This document shows positions 23,883-36,120 of a DNA stretch of 64,000 nt, piece after piece; within the stretch, counting starts at the first letter, position 1; every line of letters starts with the position of its first letter. Under the pieces are notes generated by a model. It ran no database searches, was not told where the DNA came from, and saw only the letters and a program-made list of their open reading frames with translations. This DNA comes from Inia geoffrensis. Lineage: Eukaryota; Chordata; Mammalia; Artiodactyla; Iniidae. The stretch covers positions 9,672,001 through 9,736,000 of the forward strand of contig CM070911.1 in the NCBI GenBank assembly GCA_036417435.1, given 5' to 3'. A program made the position numbers and the translations under genes.

Positions 23883-23894
23883 CAGTGTCTTCTT

Positions 23895-24425
23895 GTTTGT
23901 AAGCTTTATTTTCTGTAATTACAACTTGCTAAAACTATAAAAACTGAAGTTTTGGGCTCTTGAAGTTGATATCATTGCTTTTTCTTTTAAAAAATACTCA
24001 GTTGGCCTCTCCCCAATTTTTCAATGTTCCTGAATGACTCGTTTTTGTTATTGTTGTTATTGGGGATCTTCAAATTAACTCCCTCAACTTTTTCTTAAAG
24101 ACTTATAAATACAAGAAATATATAAAATATGAATGTGATTTCTATGATTGATGAAGTAAAAGTGCATCAAATGCTGCCTCACTGACTCTCACAAATATAA
24201 AAATAAATATGTTAGTCACAGGTTTTTTTCTTCCTGAAATCCTCTAGTTTTCTCTATAAGCCAATGAATAAAATTAGGTAACAGAATTAACTACATAAAT
24301 TTATCAAAATTTTTGGTATAAGGAATTCCAGGGATGGAATAACACTGAAATAGTTTTGTGTGCACACAGATCATAATGAGACTTGAATAACATTCATAAT
24401 TTCATACTGTATTTAGAGCTGAAAT
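23895..24425. other. Unassigned AT-rich stretch
   Basis: No gene or repeat recognised. Confidence 0.45.
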
Positions 24426-24429
24426 TAAT

Positions 24430-24560
24430 CATAGATATCCTAACCCATATTTTATGGATGAAGATACTGAAGATGAGAATCTGATTAGCTCAAACGAGTT
24501 GATTCCTTTCTAATAACAAGATGAGACTGGAAGTCCCATTTAATGGCCTGGTTTCTCAAT
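24430..24560 (-). repeat. Possible MIR SINE fragment
   Basis: Reverse MIR core: CCATATTTTATGGATGAAGATACTGAAGATGAGAATCTGATTAGCTCAAACGAG, then AGACTGGAAGTCCC. Confidence 0.45.
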
Positions 24561-24564
24561 TCCT

Positions 24565-27175
24565 TGACTTTGTTTCTCACAATATTCTACTCAATTCCTC
24601 TCTCTCCACTCATTTTTATGGGCTCATTCTGAGTCTTGCCTTTACCTAAACTACTCAAACTCTGAAGCTGTAAAGACTCTCTGATCTCTTCTTCCTTTGC
24701 TTTCTCTCAATGACAAACACATTATCAGTGTTTTAATGTGATTAAAACCTTTTGTCCTATACTTTTTCCTTAAGCAATTTCCTCTTTCTTCATGTCCATT
24801 TCCAACGTGCTTAGATTATGGGATTACAAAAGGTGTTCTATGCTCTGACTGTATATCCGGGATTTGTAACTTTTTAGACAGATTTTCATGAGAGCCCTTA
24901 CTCATAGAATAAGACTCTTCTTCCACAAGGTAGGTCATAACTTGTGTATAGCTTTTCTGTTTTTTACATAGCTCTGTAAGTGATTTTGATGTAAATCTGG
25001 TATTCTGATACATCGTCCATGTCTTATACCTCCTTTTCCCATTATCTTTTTTGTTTCCCCTACTGCCAAAACACTTTAAAAAATATCTACCCTTCAGATC
25101 CCTGAATGCTAGGCATCTAGAGAAAAGATAAATCATATAACCACACAGACTGATGTTATTAAAAATCTATGGTCTTTTTCAAACATTGACTTAGAGTTCC
25201 CAGAGTAAATTTTTTTTTCTAGTAAGTTTGCTTTTCTGTTCTTTCAAACTGCTCTTCAATTATTTAATCTCTACAAATGTCCTATGCTGCATTCTCCTTT
25301 TATCAGGTGGACTTTTCTCTGATTTTCTCAGACCAAGAGGGGATTTGCCTCTGTCCCTCATTTTACTCCAGGCAAGGGGAAGGTGATCTGTTTTCCCACC
25401 TAAGACTTGAACTCTGAGTCCTTCACCAGGAATTTACCTTATTCATTATCTGCTCCCTTGTCCACTGATTTCTTCCTAAAGGCATTTAAAGATCAGTATG
25501 TTTTTTTCTTCTTAAAAAACATGGCCAATATTAAAACAACCACACAACTACTTTTATTCAGGGTTCCACTTCAGCTATCATTCTCCTCTTTCCTCTTTAC
25601 AACTTCTTAAATCTCTAGTGAAATTCTTCTATTCAACTGACCTAATAAATTCCTTAATTTCAAATTCTTATCATATTTTTCATCAGTGGCATTGTGGCAT
25701 TTCCCTTACTGATCACTATCCTTTTTTTTTTTTTAAACTACAAATCTCACTTGTCTCCCATGAAGCTACTCACTACGGGGCTTTCCATTTCAAATAATTT
25801 TGTGTATTCTACCTATTGTTTAAATCAAGGTGTCTCAGAACACAATCCATGCTCTCTTCTCATTTATTCTGCATCTACTTTCTCTCACATCACTCAGTAA
25901 TCTAATGGATTGTCTGCTTCAAATAAGAGAATGTAATTTCACTAAGGTCAATGGTACACACATCTTACCTGCATATGTCTTAGTAACTAGCAGCCTGTCT
26001 AATGCACTGTATATGTTCAATAAATGTCTGTCTAATAAATAAGTGAATAAATAAATGAGTGCTTGCTTGGGAAACAATGAGTGACCTTATTTACTATTTC
26101 TCTGTAATTTTCTTAAACCTAAGTGTTGACTTTCTCATCTATTTCTTAAGTTGTTTAAATCCTTTCAGGTTTGTCATGAAAGTTAAAAAATTAGTCATAC
26201 GTGGTACCAGGCAAAGACTGGACATACAAGTGATCCTGTTTGGATTGCACAGTTCTTTACTCATAACCACTGAGAACAACACAGTCCAATAATGTTCAGC
26301 TTCTTGGACCTTATGATCAAGAGGAGGAGAGGCAACCAAGCAAGGAACTCAACAGTCTCTAAAGTGGAAGAAGGGGAGGAGACTATTACAGCCAGCCATC
26401 TTTAAACAGAAAAGATGTTTGCAGAAGTACCAAACCACTCATTCAAAAATAAAGGACATAAACCATCATTTGGTTTGGACATGTATTGGAACAGCTTTTC
26501 TCATAAAGCCTACCTTGCTTTATGGAACAGTCTGGAAAGGACATTAAGTATTGATGAGGTATTCAGAGAGACAGGAAGGCGAGTAAGATAAGATACTGCT
26601 GATAGGAGGGGGTAGCTGAGTACATTGGTTTTCTGCTTCAAGTCAATTTAAAAAACTCAATCACAGAACAATTCAGAAATCCAGATTGATTGGAACCAGA
26701 CTCAACTTTAAGAAAAACAATCTTAGCAGGCTGAGCAGCTGCTCATTGTGTATCCTTCTTACGGGGCAACAGAGACAGAGAGGAAATGGCACTGTCCTGG
26801 AAGTGAGGAAATCATCTCTATGATTTCTCTGAGTCTATCTCCTATTACGTAAAATACTGAGATTGTACCACATTATTCCAGACTCCTCACAGATCTGAAA
26901 TCATATAACTGTATGACTGCAATTAACCTCTTCCCAAAGTATAATTCTTAATAATGTTGACACGGAACTCAACTTTACCTCATGTCATTACCAAGGAAAT
27001 CAATCACATGGATTTATGTTTTACTTAATAACAGAGATTAATTGGACACTATTATAAATACTTAGTTATATAGCTCCTAAATTACACTCATACCAGTTAA
27101 CTGAATATATGAACTATTTCCCCTATATTTATAATACTATGCACATTAATAATAATGTATACTTGAAATTTACTA
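24565..27175. other. Unassigned stretch
   Basis: About 2.6 kb. Several open frames of 60-106 codons exist on both strands (the longest on the minus strand at 24816-25136), with no domain or motif I recognise and no conserved start context. A TTCAATAAATGTCTGTCTAATAAATAAGTGAATAAATAAATGA tail near 26.01-26.06 kb resembles an old LINE end. Confidence 0.45.
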
Positions 27176-27179
27176 AGAG

Positions 27180-27338
27180 AGTAGACCTCAAGATCTCTCC
27201 GCACACAATAACTATGTGAGGTAATGCATATGTTAATTAGACTGATTGTGATAATCATTTCCCAGTGTATACATCACATTGTACACCTTAAATATGTAAA
27301 ATTTTTATTTGTCAACTATGCTTCAATAAAGCTGGAAA
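27180..27338 (+). repeat. Old LINE-1 (L1M-type) 3'-end fragment
   Basis: Matches the ancient LINE-1 3'-terminal block: ATGTTAATTAGACTGATTGTGATAATCATTTC, ATTGTACACCTTAAATATGTAAAATTTTTATTTGTCAACTATGCTTCAATAAAGCTGG. The same block, less diverged, ends the LINE-1 at 20.68-20.80 kb. Confidence 0.75.
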
Positions 27339-27344
27339 AATATA

Positions 27345-29392
27345 GAGTGTACCACATCCTGGATGATATTGCCCCTTCTCATGAAGTATTTCTTATAAAG
27401 CGGTGCTTCACCTGAGCCTTCAACAGCCTTATTTAATTTCTTATTAGGCTGGGAGGGTATGTGTAGTATGGTATGTGATGTAACTGGTAGAATCCAAGCT
27501 ATGGTTCCATTTCCACACCTCTGTGGCTATAAAATGCAACCTTTGGATTAATGAGATTCCATGTGCGCTCATGTACAATTGGGACAAAAATCTCTTAAGT
27601 CCTCAGATGGTGGTGCTACTAAGTCCTCAAGGACAGGAAAGGCAAAACCATGGCCAGAATATGTGAAAGGTGGGCTCTTCTAAAATAGAAAATGTCCTAT
27701 GTGAAGAACTTGCCAACAGGAAACCTGTTGGTCTTTTTGAAAGTGTTGGTCTCTGCTAAGTTTGGATATTTGGTGATACCAGTAGCTAATCAGACTTGGT
27801 AAGTGAGAGCTCATACTCTTGGACCCATATATAGCTTCCATGTTTATTTAATATATGGGTCCATTGTACTGACACTGGGTGGTCAAGACAGACTATCTGG
27901 TAGCTCTGCCAGCTTATCTACTTGGTTGTTTGGACCACCTGAACTTATGACTTGGTGGATCTCACAAAACTCAGCCTATGGTGGACATTTACAGCTTTAT
28001 AATCATTTGATGACTCAGGGTCAGGCCCTCTTACTCTAGCAGAACCTGATAGCGTGCCAAGGATTATTTCTCAAATGTGTATAATCTCTCACGCATTTGT
28101 CATGGTCTTGCTCCAAAGCCTTAGTAGTTCTGATTATCCTTAGTAGCATTATGATTCGTCCATTGGTGCTTATAATAAACTCTTCAAAATGTCTTTTCCC
28201 ATCAATGATACCTGTAATATCACAACATCAGCTGGATCATATGGGCCAAACGTCAGGGCTACTTTTAGCACAACCTGCATTTACTGCAAACCTTTTTCTT
28301 CCTTTGAGCTCCTTTCAAAGGGGGCAAATCTTTGTGTCACTCAGTATACAGGTCAAAACAATATTCCCAGGGGTAAAATATAATATTATGCCTCAGAAAC
28401 TGAAAGCAATTTACCAGGAGTTGTGTCTTCTTCCTTCTTGTAGGATGTACATGATGAACAAGTGGTCTTTTACTTTTGATGGATATTCTAGCATGCTTCA
28501 GACCTCTGCTCCCTCTAAAAAGTTTACTGATGTGGCACGCCTTTGTAGCATTTATCTCCCACGCTCTGGAGGACAAATGTCTTGCCAAGACCTCTAACAT
28601 GCCAATCATTTTTTGCTCATTGGTCTGAATATATGATTTTATTGACATAATGCACCACTTTGTTATGTTAGGGAACTACCAGATGGTCCAGATCCCTTTG
28701 GACTGTATTGTGACAGAATTCAGGGCACTTAACAGACCTCCAGAGCAAAATTTGTCAGTTCCATGTAAATAGTTTTTAATCCTCTTTTCTGATAGGACTG
28801 AATTTATCTTCCCCATCAATGGCTGTAGTTCATGTATCAAAGGTCATATTAATCTTTTCTAGCCAGGATACCACATCTGGACAGTAGCAGTAATTGGAGT
28901 TACTAACTACTTGTTTGAGTCTGCAGGAATCCATTATTATTCTCCAGGTTCCATCTGCTTGTTTTGTAGGGATTGTTGAAATTTATAGAGATATAAAAGG
29001 AAATTCTGTATCCTTGGGGTCTTTAAAGTTGATACTAATTTCTGCCATTTAACCTGAGATGTGGTGTTTTTCATCTTTTTATCTTGGCTGAAGTGGGAGG
29101 TTCAGATTAGTGGCTTCCATGTGACCTTCCTCACTATCATAGCTCTAATCCCAAAGACTGGGGAGCCCTTTGGTGCTTGTACCAATAAACAGGTCTATTT
29201 GGGGATTGTATAAATGACCACAGGGTGGGCCCAGTATTCAATGGACCCATTCCTACAGGGAAGCCCTGATGACACTTTGGTCAACTTTGTGTTCAACAGT
29301 GCTGAAAAGTTTGCAATATTTTTCTTTACCTAGTGTACAGTTAATCCAAAAAAATTGTTTAGCTCCCTGTAGGCAAGAACTAGGAAGCACTT
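27345..29392 (-). pseudogene. Decayed endogenous retrovirus pol segment (class I-like)
   Basis: On the minus strand, broken frames between about 29.3 and 27.8 kb read like the retroviral reverse transcriptase palm-to-RNase H connection of gammaretrovirus-like elements. The clearest piece is 28337-28648 (103 aa). Just upstream (about 28625-28665) the place expected for the Y-x-D-D catalytic motif reads YVNK, so the polymerase site is lost. Stops and frameshifts interrupt every block. No LTRs, primer-binding site, gag or env were found next to it. The left third (27345-27800) is assigned only by continuity. It is fossil and cannot encode a working enzyme. Confidence 0.6.
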
Positions 29393-29665
29393 TTAAAAAT
29401 AGAACTATCATATGATCCAACAATCCCACTCCAACAATCCCACTCCTGGGCATATATCTGGACAAAACTATAATTCAAAAAGATACATGTACCCTTATGT
29501 TCATAGCAGCACTATTCACAATAGCCAAGACATGGAAATAACCTAAATGTCCATCAATAGATGAATGGATAAAGAAGATGTGGTACATATATACAGTGGA
29601 ATACTACTCAGCCATGAAAAGAATGAAATAATGCCATTTGCAGCAACATGGGTACAAAACTAACT
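29393..29665 (+). mobile_element. LINE-1 ORF2 3' fragment
   Basis: Encodes the extreme C-terminal ORF2 block: AATCCCACTCCTGGGCATATATCTGG, CATAGCAGCACTATTCACAATAGCCAAGACATGG, TGGATAAAGAAGATGTGG, GGAATACTACTCAGCCATGAAAAGAATGAAATAATGCC. It breaks off before the usual 3'-UTR. CCAACAATCCCACT is tandemly duplicated near 29417-29446, an internal change not seen in the other copies. Confidence 0.82.
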
Positions 29666-29669
29666 CAAA

Positions 29670-29940
29670 TAGACTCACCTTTATAATCTAACTCATTTAT
29701 TACACTGGAGCATAGGGAGGCACAAAAATAAAATTCTAATAGCTGTTGAAAAAGTGATTCTGTTTCAAAGTAGAGATAATTTGCTTTAGCTCTAGCATAA
29801 AATGTGAGAGGGAACTACTATAGACTTAAGTGAATCAGATCACAAACTGAATTTATTATGCTTTATACCTATTAGGACTCTATGCATATTTTACTGAGAT
29901 GTAATAGCAGAGTCTATGCCCTAAGAGGGCAGTGAAATGA
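29670..29940. other. Unassigned stretch
   Basis: No gene or repeat recognised. Confidence 0.4.
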
Positions 29941-29944
29941 GAGA

Positions 29945-30155
29945 AATGTGAGTTGCAAAGTCAGGTAAGACTGAACTTGAATCTCTACAGCTGAACTGTT
30001 TGGCTGTGTAAATTCAGCCAGGTTAATTAACCTTTCTGAATTTCACATATGTAAAATAGAAAAATTGTACTAGCCCAATAGGATTGAAATGTATAAACAG
30101 GGTCAATACTTAAACGTGTCACACACAGAAAATGGCATTTGGTAGTGTGCTACTG
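29945..30155 (+). repeat. MIR SINE fragment
   Basis: Forward MIR order: AAAGTCAGGTAAGACTGAACTTGAATC, CTGAACTGTTTGGCTGTGTAAATTCAGCCAGGTTAATTAACCTTTCTGAATTTC, TATGTAAAATAGAAAAATTGTACTAGCC, AATGGCATTTGGTAG. Confidence 0.62.
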
Positions 30156-30159
30156 TATC

Positions 30160-30715
30160 TGATATAATTACTGCAATACTGAGTTTTTTATTTGTTTACA
30201 TGTGTTTGATATGTCTTTGACCATTCATATATATGAGTGTATACAGACAGTTATACATGGTGCCAGCATACACATATAGATGTAATAAAAGTTTAAAAAT
30301 AAAAATTTTGTATATAATTTCTAAAAGGTGGTTAATAAGCCTTTGCTTTAGAAATGAATTTGAAATATATTAATTAACTACTAATTTCAATTTAAAATTA
30401 ACTTGAAAGCAGCATAACCATATTAAGGAACTGAATTATACAAGTAATGAAATTATTCAGTTATAAGGTAAATCGATGCTATTCAATAAAGGTATACAAT
30501 GTACTCAGTATGGTAAATGAGGAAGTGAGAAAAAATATGGCACAATGTAATAAATACATTATAAGGCTTAGAAGTAAATTTCCTTGATCAAAGGAGGGTT
30601 TCCTGCTTTTAAGAGCTGATCACAATTTTGAACAGTTTTACATTAAGGGAGAAATTACTTCATCAACCAGATTAGGGGAATTGAGCCTAGAGATTAATGG
30701 GGTGACAAATGTTTC
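30160..30715. other. Unassigned AT-rich stretch
   Basis: No gene or repeat recognised. Confidence 0.45.
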
Positions 30716-30719
30716 AGTC

Positions 30720-30850
30720 AGAGTTCTTTCATGTGAATTATATTCCCAATTCAGTCACTTAATTTAACATAATCTTGGACAAGTAACTCAACTGTGATGT
30801 TCCTTAATTTCCTCAGCTATTTTATGAAGATGAATTTATTAACACTTCGC
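30720..30850 (+). repeat. Possible MIR SINE fragment
   Basis: Words AATTCAGTCACTTAATTTAACATAATCTTGGACAAGTAACTCAACTGTG and TTAATTTCCTCAGCTATTTTATGAAGATG follow MIR core order. Strongly diverged. Confidence 0.5.
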
Positions 30851-30929
30851 TTAAAATTAAAGAATATAATATTATTGCAACAGTTCTGAATAAAATTTCT
30901 TATTGATTTGTGACCATAAATCCCACATG

Positions 30930-31144
30930 TGGGCTTCCCTGGTGGCGCAGTGGTTGAGAGTCCGCCTGCCAATGCAGGGGACACGGGTTCGTGCCCGGGT
31001 CCGGGAAGATCCCACATGCCGCGGAGCGGCTGAGCCCGTGAGCCATGGCCGCTGAGCCTGCGCATCCGGAGCCTGTGGTCTGCAATGGGAGAAGCCACAG
31101 CAGTGAGAGGCCCGTGTACCGCAAAAAAAAAAAAAAAAAAAAAA
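30930..31144 (+). mobile_element. CHR-2-type SINE with long pure A tail
   Basis: Complete copy with intact A box, B box-like GGTTCGTGCCC and about 25 uninterrupted A. A 12-bp perfect duplication, AAATCCCACATG, lies at 30918-30929 and 31145-31156. It appears among the least decayed copies in the window. Confidence 0.95.
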
Positions 31145-31159
31145 AAATCCCACATGCAT

Positions 31160-32810
31160 GTGTTCCTTGCCACACTTTTTTTTGCTTTAAACCAGCCCAC
31201 AACTCGTGTGCCCAAAGAGACACCAACTAGGCAATCAAGTACTGAAAAGTTATTGCCTTGAAGTCATCATACATATATACATGGATAGTTATTTCACTCT
31301 TGAAAAAAATAATTTCTGAATTATAAGGGGATCTAAGTAATGTACAATGGTGAGCAGGAGGTAGGTGGAGAGATAAGGAAATGATGTTAGTTCTTTTACT
31401 TTTTTAACCATACCCAGATAACCAAGCAATTTTCTTGGTTGAACACCTGCTATAAAGAGAATAATTAGGCCAAAATATGGATGAGGCCAGACAAAGATTG
31501 CCCATTGCTAGGTTAGATTTACATCCTGATTTTTTTAACTAAGAATGTAGAAAGGCAGCTTAAATTGCATGGCTATAGAGAATAGAAACATATTCGGTTT
31601 GTCCCAGTTTTGCTTCCCAAGGTACCTCAGAATCCCTAATGGAAATGCACAGCTGGTATTAATACATGATCTTGCTGATTCTAACATGCTTAATTTTTGC
31701 TGTGCCACAGTCCTGTTATGCTTTAGTTTATAATCATCATTCAGGAAGGATTTATACAAGCTAACCTGCACTTATTTTTTTCTATTTAAGGAAACATATA
31801 CAAATAGCCAAGCTCAACATCAGCAAAATCATATCCTTAGACTGAGTAAAAAGCAATCACTAACCTGATATACCTGAATCTAACTGGTCATTGATTGTTT
31901 CCTGTAATACTGGCTTCTGCTACCCTGTTCCTAATACACTGACAAGGGAGCATGGGAACATTTGATAAAGCCAGTCAAAAAGGCAACCTTAAACTAAAAC
32001 TCTATGCTGATGTCAGTTAAAAGAAAATAGTCATACAATTAAATAAATACACTGGAACAATGATATGCCAGGTAAAAAACAGAAAGTTTGAGTGACAATA
32101 TTCATATCATAAAAACACAGGGTAAAAATACAAAATAGCATGAACTGGGTTGATTACTACTATGTTGACAATATAGCTATATACAATTGATATTTGAGCA
32201 ATACTGATGAGTTTTCATTTTCTAATAATCTAGGACAAAGTAAGGAGAAACGTCACAAAACCCAGCTAATCTTGGAAATTTTAACATGCCCCTCTTAGTT
32301 GTGGACATTTTAAGCAGAAAATAATTCATAGATTTTTTAAAAATGGAGAGACCCTTACTCTTACAAAAATCACAAATATCTTCACATCAAGAAAAAAGAA
32401 ACTGCGAGCAAAGAGAATATAAAGGATGAAAAATTGGTCAGGAAATCAGATATCAGATTTTAACAACACATATAGAGATTTTAGAGAAAAACTCTGTGTT
32501 CCACGAGTTTTACGCCCTGACAAGTTGTCATTCGTGTGAAGGCAACAAAAATGGGCTTAATTTTCCTAATGTCTGCTTTTTGTGCGATAGACTGAACACA
32601 TGCTGGATTTGCCCATTTCTTACCAAAAATCAGGAAAATGACACAAAAGTCATTTTAAATATAAGCTAATGAATGCGTAGCAGCTATCAAATACATGAAA
32701 GAGAATTCATACACATCACTTCATGTGTTTAAAATACAACTTTCTTGGTTTTTTTTAACTGTCTTTGTCTTCCTGTATAGCCCTATTCTCTCTGGGGTAG
32801 TTAGGAATTT
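31160..32810. other. Unassigned stretch
   Basis: About 1.65 kb with no recognised repeat. A 78-codon minus-strand frame at 31535-31771 has no motif I recognise. Confidence 0.5.
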
Positions 32811-32814
32811 GGAT

Positions 32815-33030
32815 TTGCAAGCCACTTGCCCAAGTTCGCATCCAAGTTCTGCCATTTCCTAATGTTATGAATTGGAAAATTCCCCTGTGACTGTTCTCCC
32901 ATTTGTAGAACAAGGATAATTATAGTTCCCTACCTCCTGTGCTACTTTTTGGGATGAATAAGTTATAGTACGGGTAAAATACTTAGTCATTTCTGATTTA
33001 TAAGAAGTGCAATATAAGTGTTAGCTACTA
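32815..33030 (+). repeat. MIR SINE fragment
   Basis: Forward MIR order: GCATCCAAGTTCTGCCATTTCCTAATG, TCTCCCATTTGTAGAACAAGGATAATTATAGTTCCCTACCTCCTG, GGGATGAATAAGTTATAGTACGGGTAAAATACTTAG. Confidence 0.68.
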
Positions 33031-33245
33031 TTTCTTTTTACATTGGAGGCCAAATATTGTTAAAATTTCCAGTAAAATATAAAGAAAGCCTTTCTGTTTT
33101 AAACCATTGTCTTTGGGACAACTATACAGTCACTTCAAAGATAACATTTCCTATTAAAAGTATTCTATCACCTTGGAGTTTAATGTTAAAAATGATTTTT
33201 TCAGGAACAGACATGTTTTCTTTTTTAGAAGGCTCTTAATTATTG

Positions 33246-33273
33246 AAAAAAAAAAAAATATATATATATATAT
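33246..33273. repeat. (A)n-(TA)n low-complexity tract
   Basis: A run of 13 A continues into about 7 TA units. Confidence 0.9.
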
Positions 33274-33289
33274 CTCCAAGTAATCTACT

Positions 33290-33700
33290 TCTCTTCCTGT
33301 TTTGGTAGCTTGTGTCTCTCAAATAAATGATCCATTTCAACTATACTACAATATTTATGGGTATAGTTTTATTCATACTATATTCCTTTATTAACTTCAC
33401 AATCCTTTTTGATTCATTTATTTTTATAATCCATGGAATCAGTAGTAATTTTCAGTCTTTCATTTCTGATAGTGGTCATTTGCGTCTTTTTTTTTTTTTT
33501 CTTGGTTAGCCTAGCTGGAGATTTATCACTTTCACTGATCTTTTTAATAAAACCAGATTTTGTTTCTTTTTTTATTACTTTCCTGTTAAACCATTTAGAT
33601 ATTATAAAAGTATATTTTATTTCTAAATTTGTACATGGCTATTTTTTAAAATCCGTTTTGTTATTTTCAATAGCTTTCTTGCATTCTCATTTTATCTTCA
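33290..33700 (-). repeat. Old LINE-1 ORF2 fragment
   Basis: On the plus strand the words GTAGCTTGTGTCTCTCAAATAAATGATCCATTTCAACTA, CATTTCTGATAGTGGTCATTTGCGTCTT, and TTCTTGGTTAGCCTAGCTGGAGATTTATCACTTTCACTGATCTTTTTAATAAAACCA are the reverse complement of the LINE-1 ORF2 region just before the reverse transcriptase core. Compare the less decayed copy near 46.69-46.76 kb. The right limit is uncertain. Confidence 0.65.
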
Positions 33701-33704
33701 AATT

Positions 33705-34750
33705 TTCTTTCTTTAAATATTTGAATAATTATTTAATCAGTTTTTGATTATTCTAAACTCTAATGTCCTTTGCTTACCTAAATCTATCAGTCATTTGTTT
33801 TTTATTTTGTTTTGATTTGTTTTTATTTCTCTAAAAATACCTTGCCTGTTTAAATATGTTATTCAATATAAATTTAAGATTTTTCTTTTTCTTTCTCTCT
33901 TTAATATGTCAAAAACATTGGAGTGTAAATTGGCTATAACTGGTAAATGGAGGTCACAACTCAGACATTTTACTCTTTTCCAGTGTCTCTGAATTAATCT
34001 GGGATTAACTTATTGCTGTCTGAAGGCTCAGTTTCCAGATGATAGTGCTGATAATAGGCATTTGTTTTCAGTTTGACCCCCTGACTTCATGTTTGCTTAC
34101 TCTTCATTCCAGTTTCAACTAATAATTATTTTTGTCCCTGGAGATCTTCTTTATTTCTTGAAAGCTTCAAAAAAAAGTATAGAAAAATATTTGTGTAGGG
34201 TGCCTCAGAAAAATCTTTTCTTCCATACTTTCATAAGTAAAATCTCTGTTTAAAAATATATAAACTTCAGAAACTAAAGTTAAAAATTATTTTGTTAGAA
34301 TGAGAAACTAAAACTAAACAAATAGGGCACAATAGAACAGATGTAAAAATTTATAAAGATGGCATGCTTACTAGATCCATGTCATATGTATTTTGTTATC
34401 TATACACAGCAAGTTGCTAAAATATGGATGACAGTTTTTAATTATAATTACATGTCACACACTAGGTATGACATAAAACTGGAATCTTCTTAGTTAAACA
34501 TGAATATTATTTTATTGCTACTATAATATAACTCAAAATGGGACTTGAGCTCTGAATTTCTCTTTATTAATGTTGTTCTTACAATATCCCTTCTTTTCCC
34601 ATTTTTGAGGATAAGATCATTCAAACTAGAAGCCAAAAATATTTTTAAGATCAGATCATTTTTATTTGGCCTAACACCACAAAGAATTTGTCAATAATAT
34701 ACACACACAGATTATTTAAATATGTACATTTTGTTGAAGGATGACTGCAT
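33705..34750. other. Unassigned AT-rich stretch
   Basis: May include further decayed LINE-1 sequence continuous with the fragment to its left; nothing can be called with confidence. Confidence 0.4.
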
Positions 34751-34754
34751 TTTT

Positions 34755-34860
34755 TAGGATAGAGAGACCATGTCCATTTCCTTGAATGCTATACACCTAT
34801 TACAGTGACCTGCACATTAAAGGATCATAAAATTATGTTAATAAAGAAACAAATGCCATT
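34755..34860 (+). repeat. Possible L2-type 3' tail
   Basis: Order AGAGACCATGTCCATTTCCTTGAATGCTATACACC, ACAGTGACCTGCACATTAAAGGATCATAAAATTATG loosely follows the L2 3' terminus. Confidence 0.35.
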
Positions 34861-34864
34861 GCAT

Positions 34865-35760
34865 GGTTCATTGATATAGAAATTTGGTACAATGCAATGT
34901 CACAGTCTCTCTTTTATTCTGTTTGTTTTTTTTTTTTTAACTCGTTTAAAGTGGTTGAAGACAGTGGCAAAAATATCAAAGTAGAGATTTTCTGCAGAGT
35001 CAAATATTTATATTACAAGAGATTATACAAAATAAAAACATCATTTCAAATTATTAAAAGACTGAGAAAGTTTATATGATAGAGAATCCCAAATAATAAT
35101 CTTATGTCAGTTAAGAAATTGGTATCATTTGTATTCTGTACAATATCAAAATTATCTATAAAGAAAAATGAGAAGATTTTCAATAACAGTAACTTTTCCA
35201 ATTCCAAATTAAATTATGGAATTTATAGTTCAAATAAATATATTTAATTATATGTTTGAAACTTTTTAAAGTATCTTTTTATGAAAAATCTAGATCTGAA
35301 AATAATTTGTTTGAGATATTTATACTGAAGATATGGTAGAAGAAAAAGATGAAATATTTTTTATCAAAATCTGGTTGCTACTTCCAAAGCTGATCCTGAC
35401 TTTGAAATTGTGTCCTAATCTTTTTCAAGTAAATGACCTGACATGGAGGAAAAGAATGATTGGACTGTAGAGAGATGATTCCTCCATAATTCTGGAATTA
35501 TAATCATATTTTCAGTAGGGAAACATTTTGTTTGTAGGATGTATGGTATCCTTTCATAAAAAATGAATTGCTGCTCAGTGCTTTATAAAATATATGTTTA
35601 ATTATGAAAATAAATAGGACAGTGCTTTTTGATCCATATTTCCTGGAACAGAATAATATGCTGATATGTAAGTACCACTCTCCCATTGATGGCATGTGAT
35701 ATATATAAAATAATTAGATGTTTCTAAAATTCCATTACATGGTTTCCTCTTCTTAATGTT
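34865..35760. other. Unassigned AT-rich stretch
   Basis: No gene or repeat recognised. Confidence 0.45.
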
Positions 35761-35770
35761 TACTTCCATT

Positions 35771-36110
35771 ATTTATTTATTTATTTATTGGCTGTATTAG
35801 GTCTTTGTTGCTGCACGTGGGCTTTCTTTAGTTGCGTCAAACAGGGGCTACTCTTCGTTGTGGTGCACGGGCTTTTCACTCCAGTGGCTTATCTTGTTGC
35901 AGAGCACAGGGTCTAGGTGTGCGGGCTTCAGTAGTTGTGGCATGCAGGCTCAGGAGTTGTGGCACGCAGGCTTTAGAGTGCAGGCTCAGTAGTTGTGGTG
36001 CAAGGGCTTAGTTGCTCCGCAGCACGTGGGATCTTCCCAGACCAGGGCTCAAACCCGTGTTCCCTACATTGGCAGGTGGATTCTAAACCACTGTGCCACC
36101 AGGGAAGCCC
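35771..36110 (-). mobile_element. Long CHR-family SINE
   Basis: Left tail of ATTT repeats, then GGCTGTATTAGGTC, TAGTTGCGTC, repeated GTAGTTGTGG and GGCACGCAGG words, and the tRNA-like head in reverse (CAGGGCTCAAACCCGTG ... CCACCAGGGAAGCCC). A 10-bp duplication, TACTTCCATT at 35761-35770, matches TACTTTCATT at 36111-36120. Confidence 0.88.
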
Positions 36111-36120
36111 TACTTTCATT

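Noticed and set aside
24816..25136. 106-codon minus-strand frame in unassigned DNA
   Set aside because: No motif, no splice or promoter context and an ordinary length for chance in this composition; kept only as unassigned sequence.
28097..28597. 166-codon plus-strand frame
   Set aside because: It is antisense to the decayed pol segment, whose own-strand frame gives recognisable retroviral words.
33400..33750. 104-codon hydrophobic frame as a membrane protein
   Set aside because: Reads antisense through an old LINE-1 ORF2 fragment.
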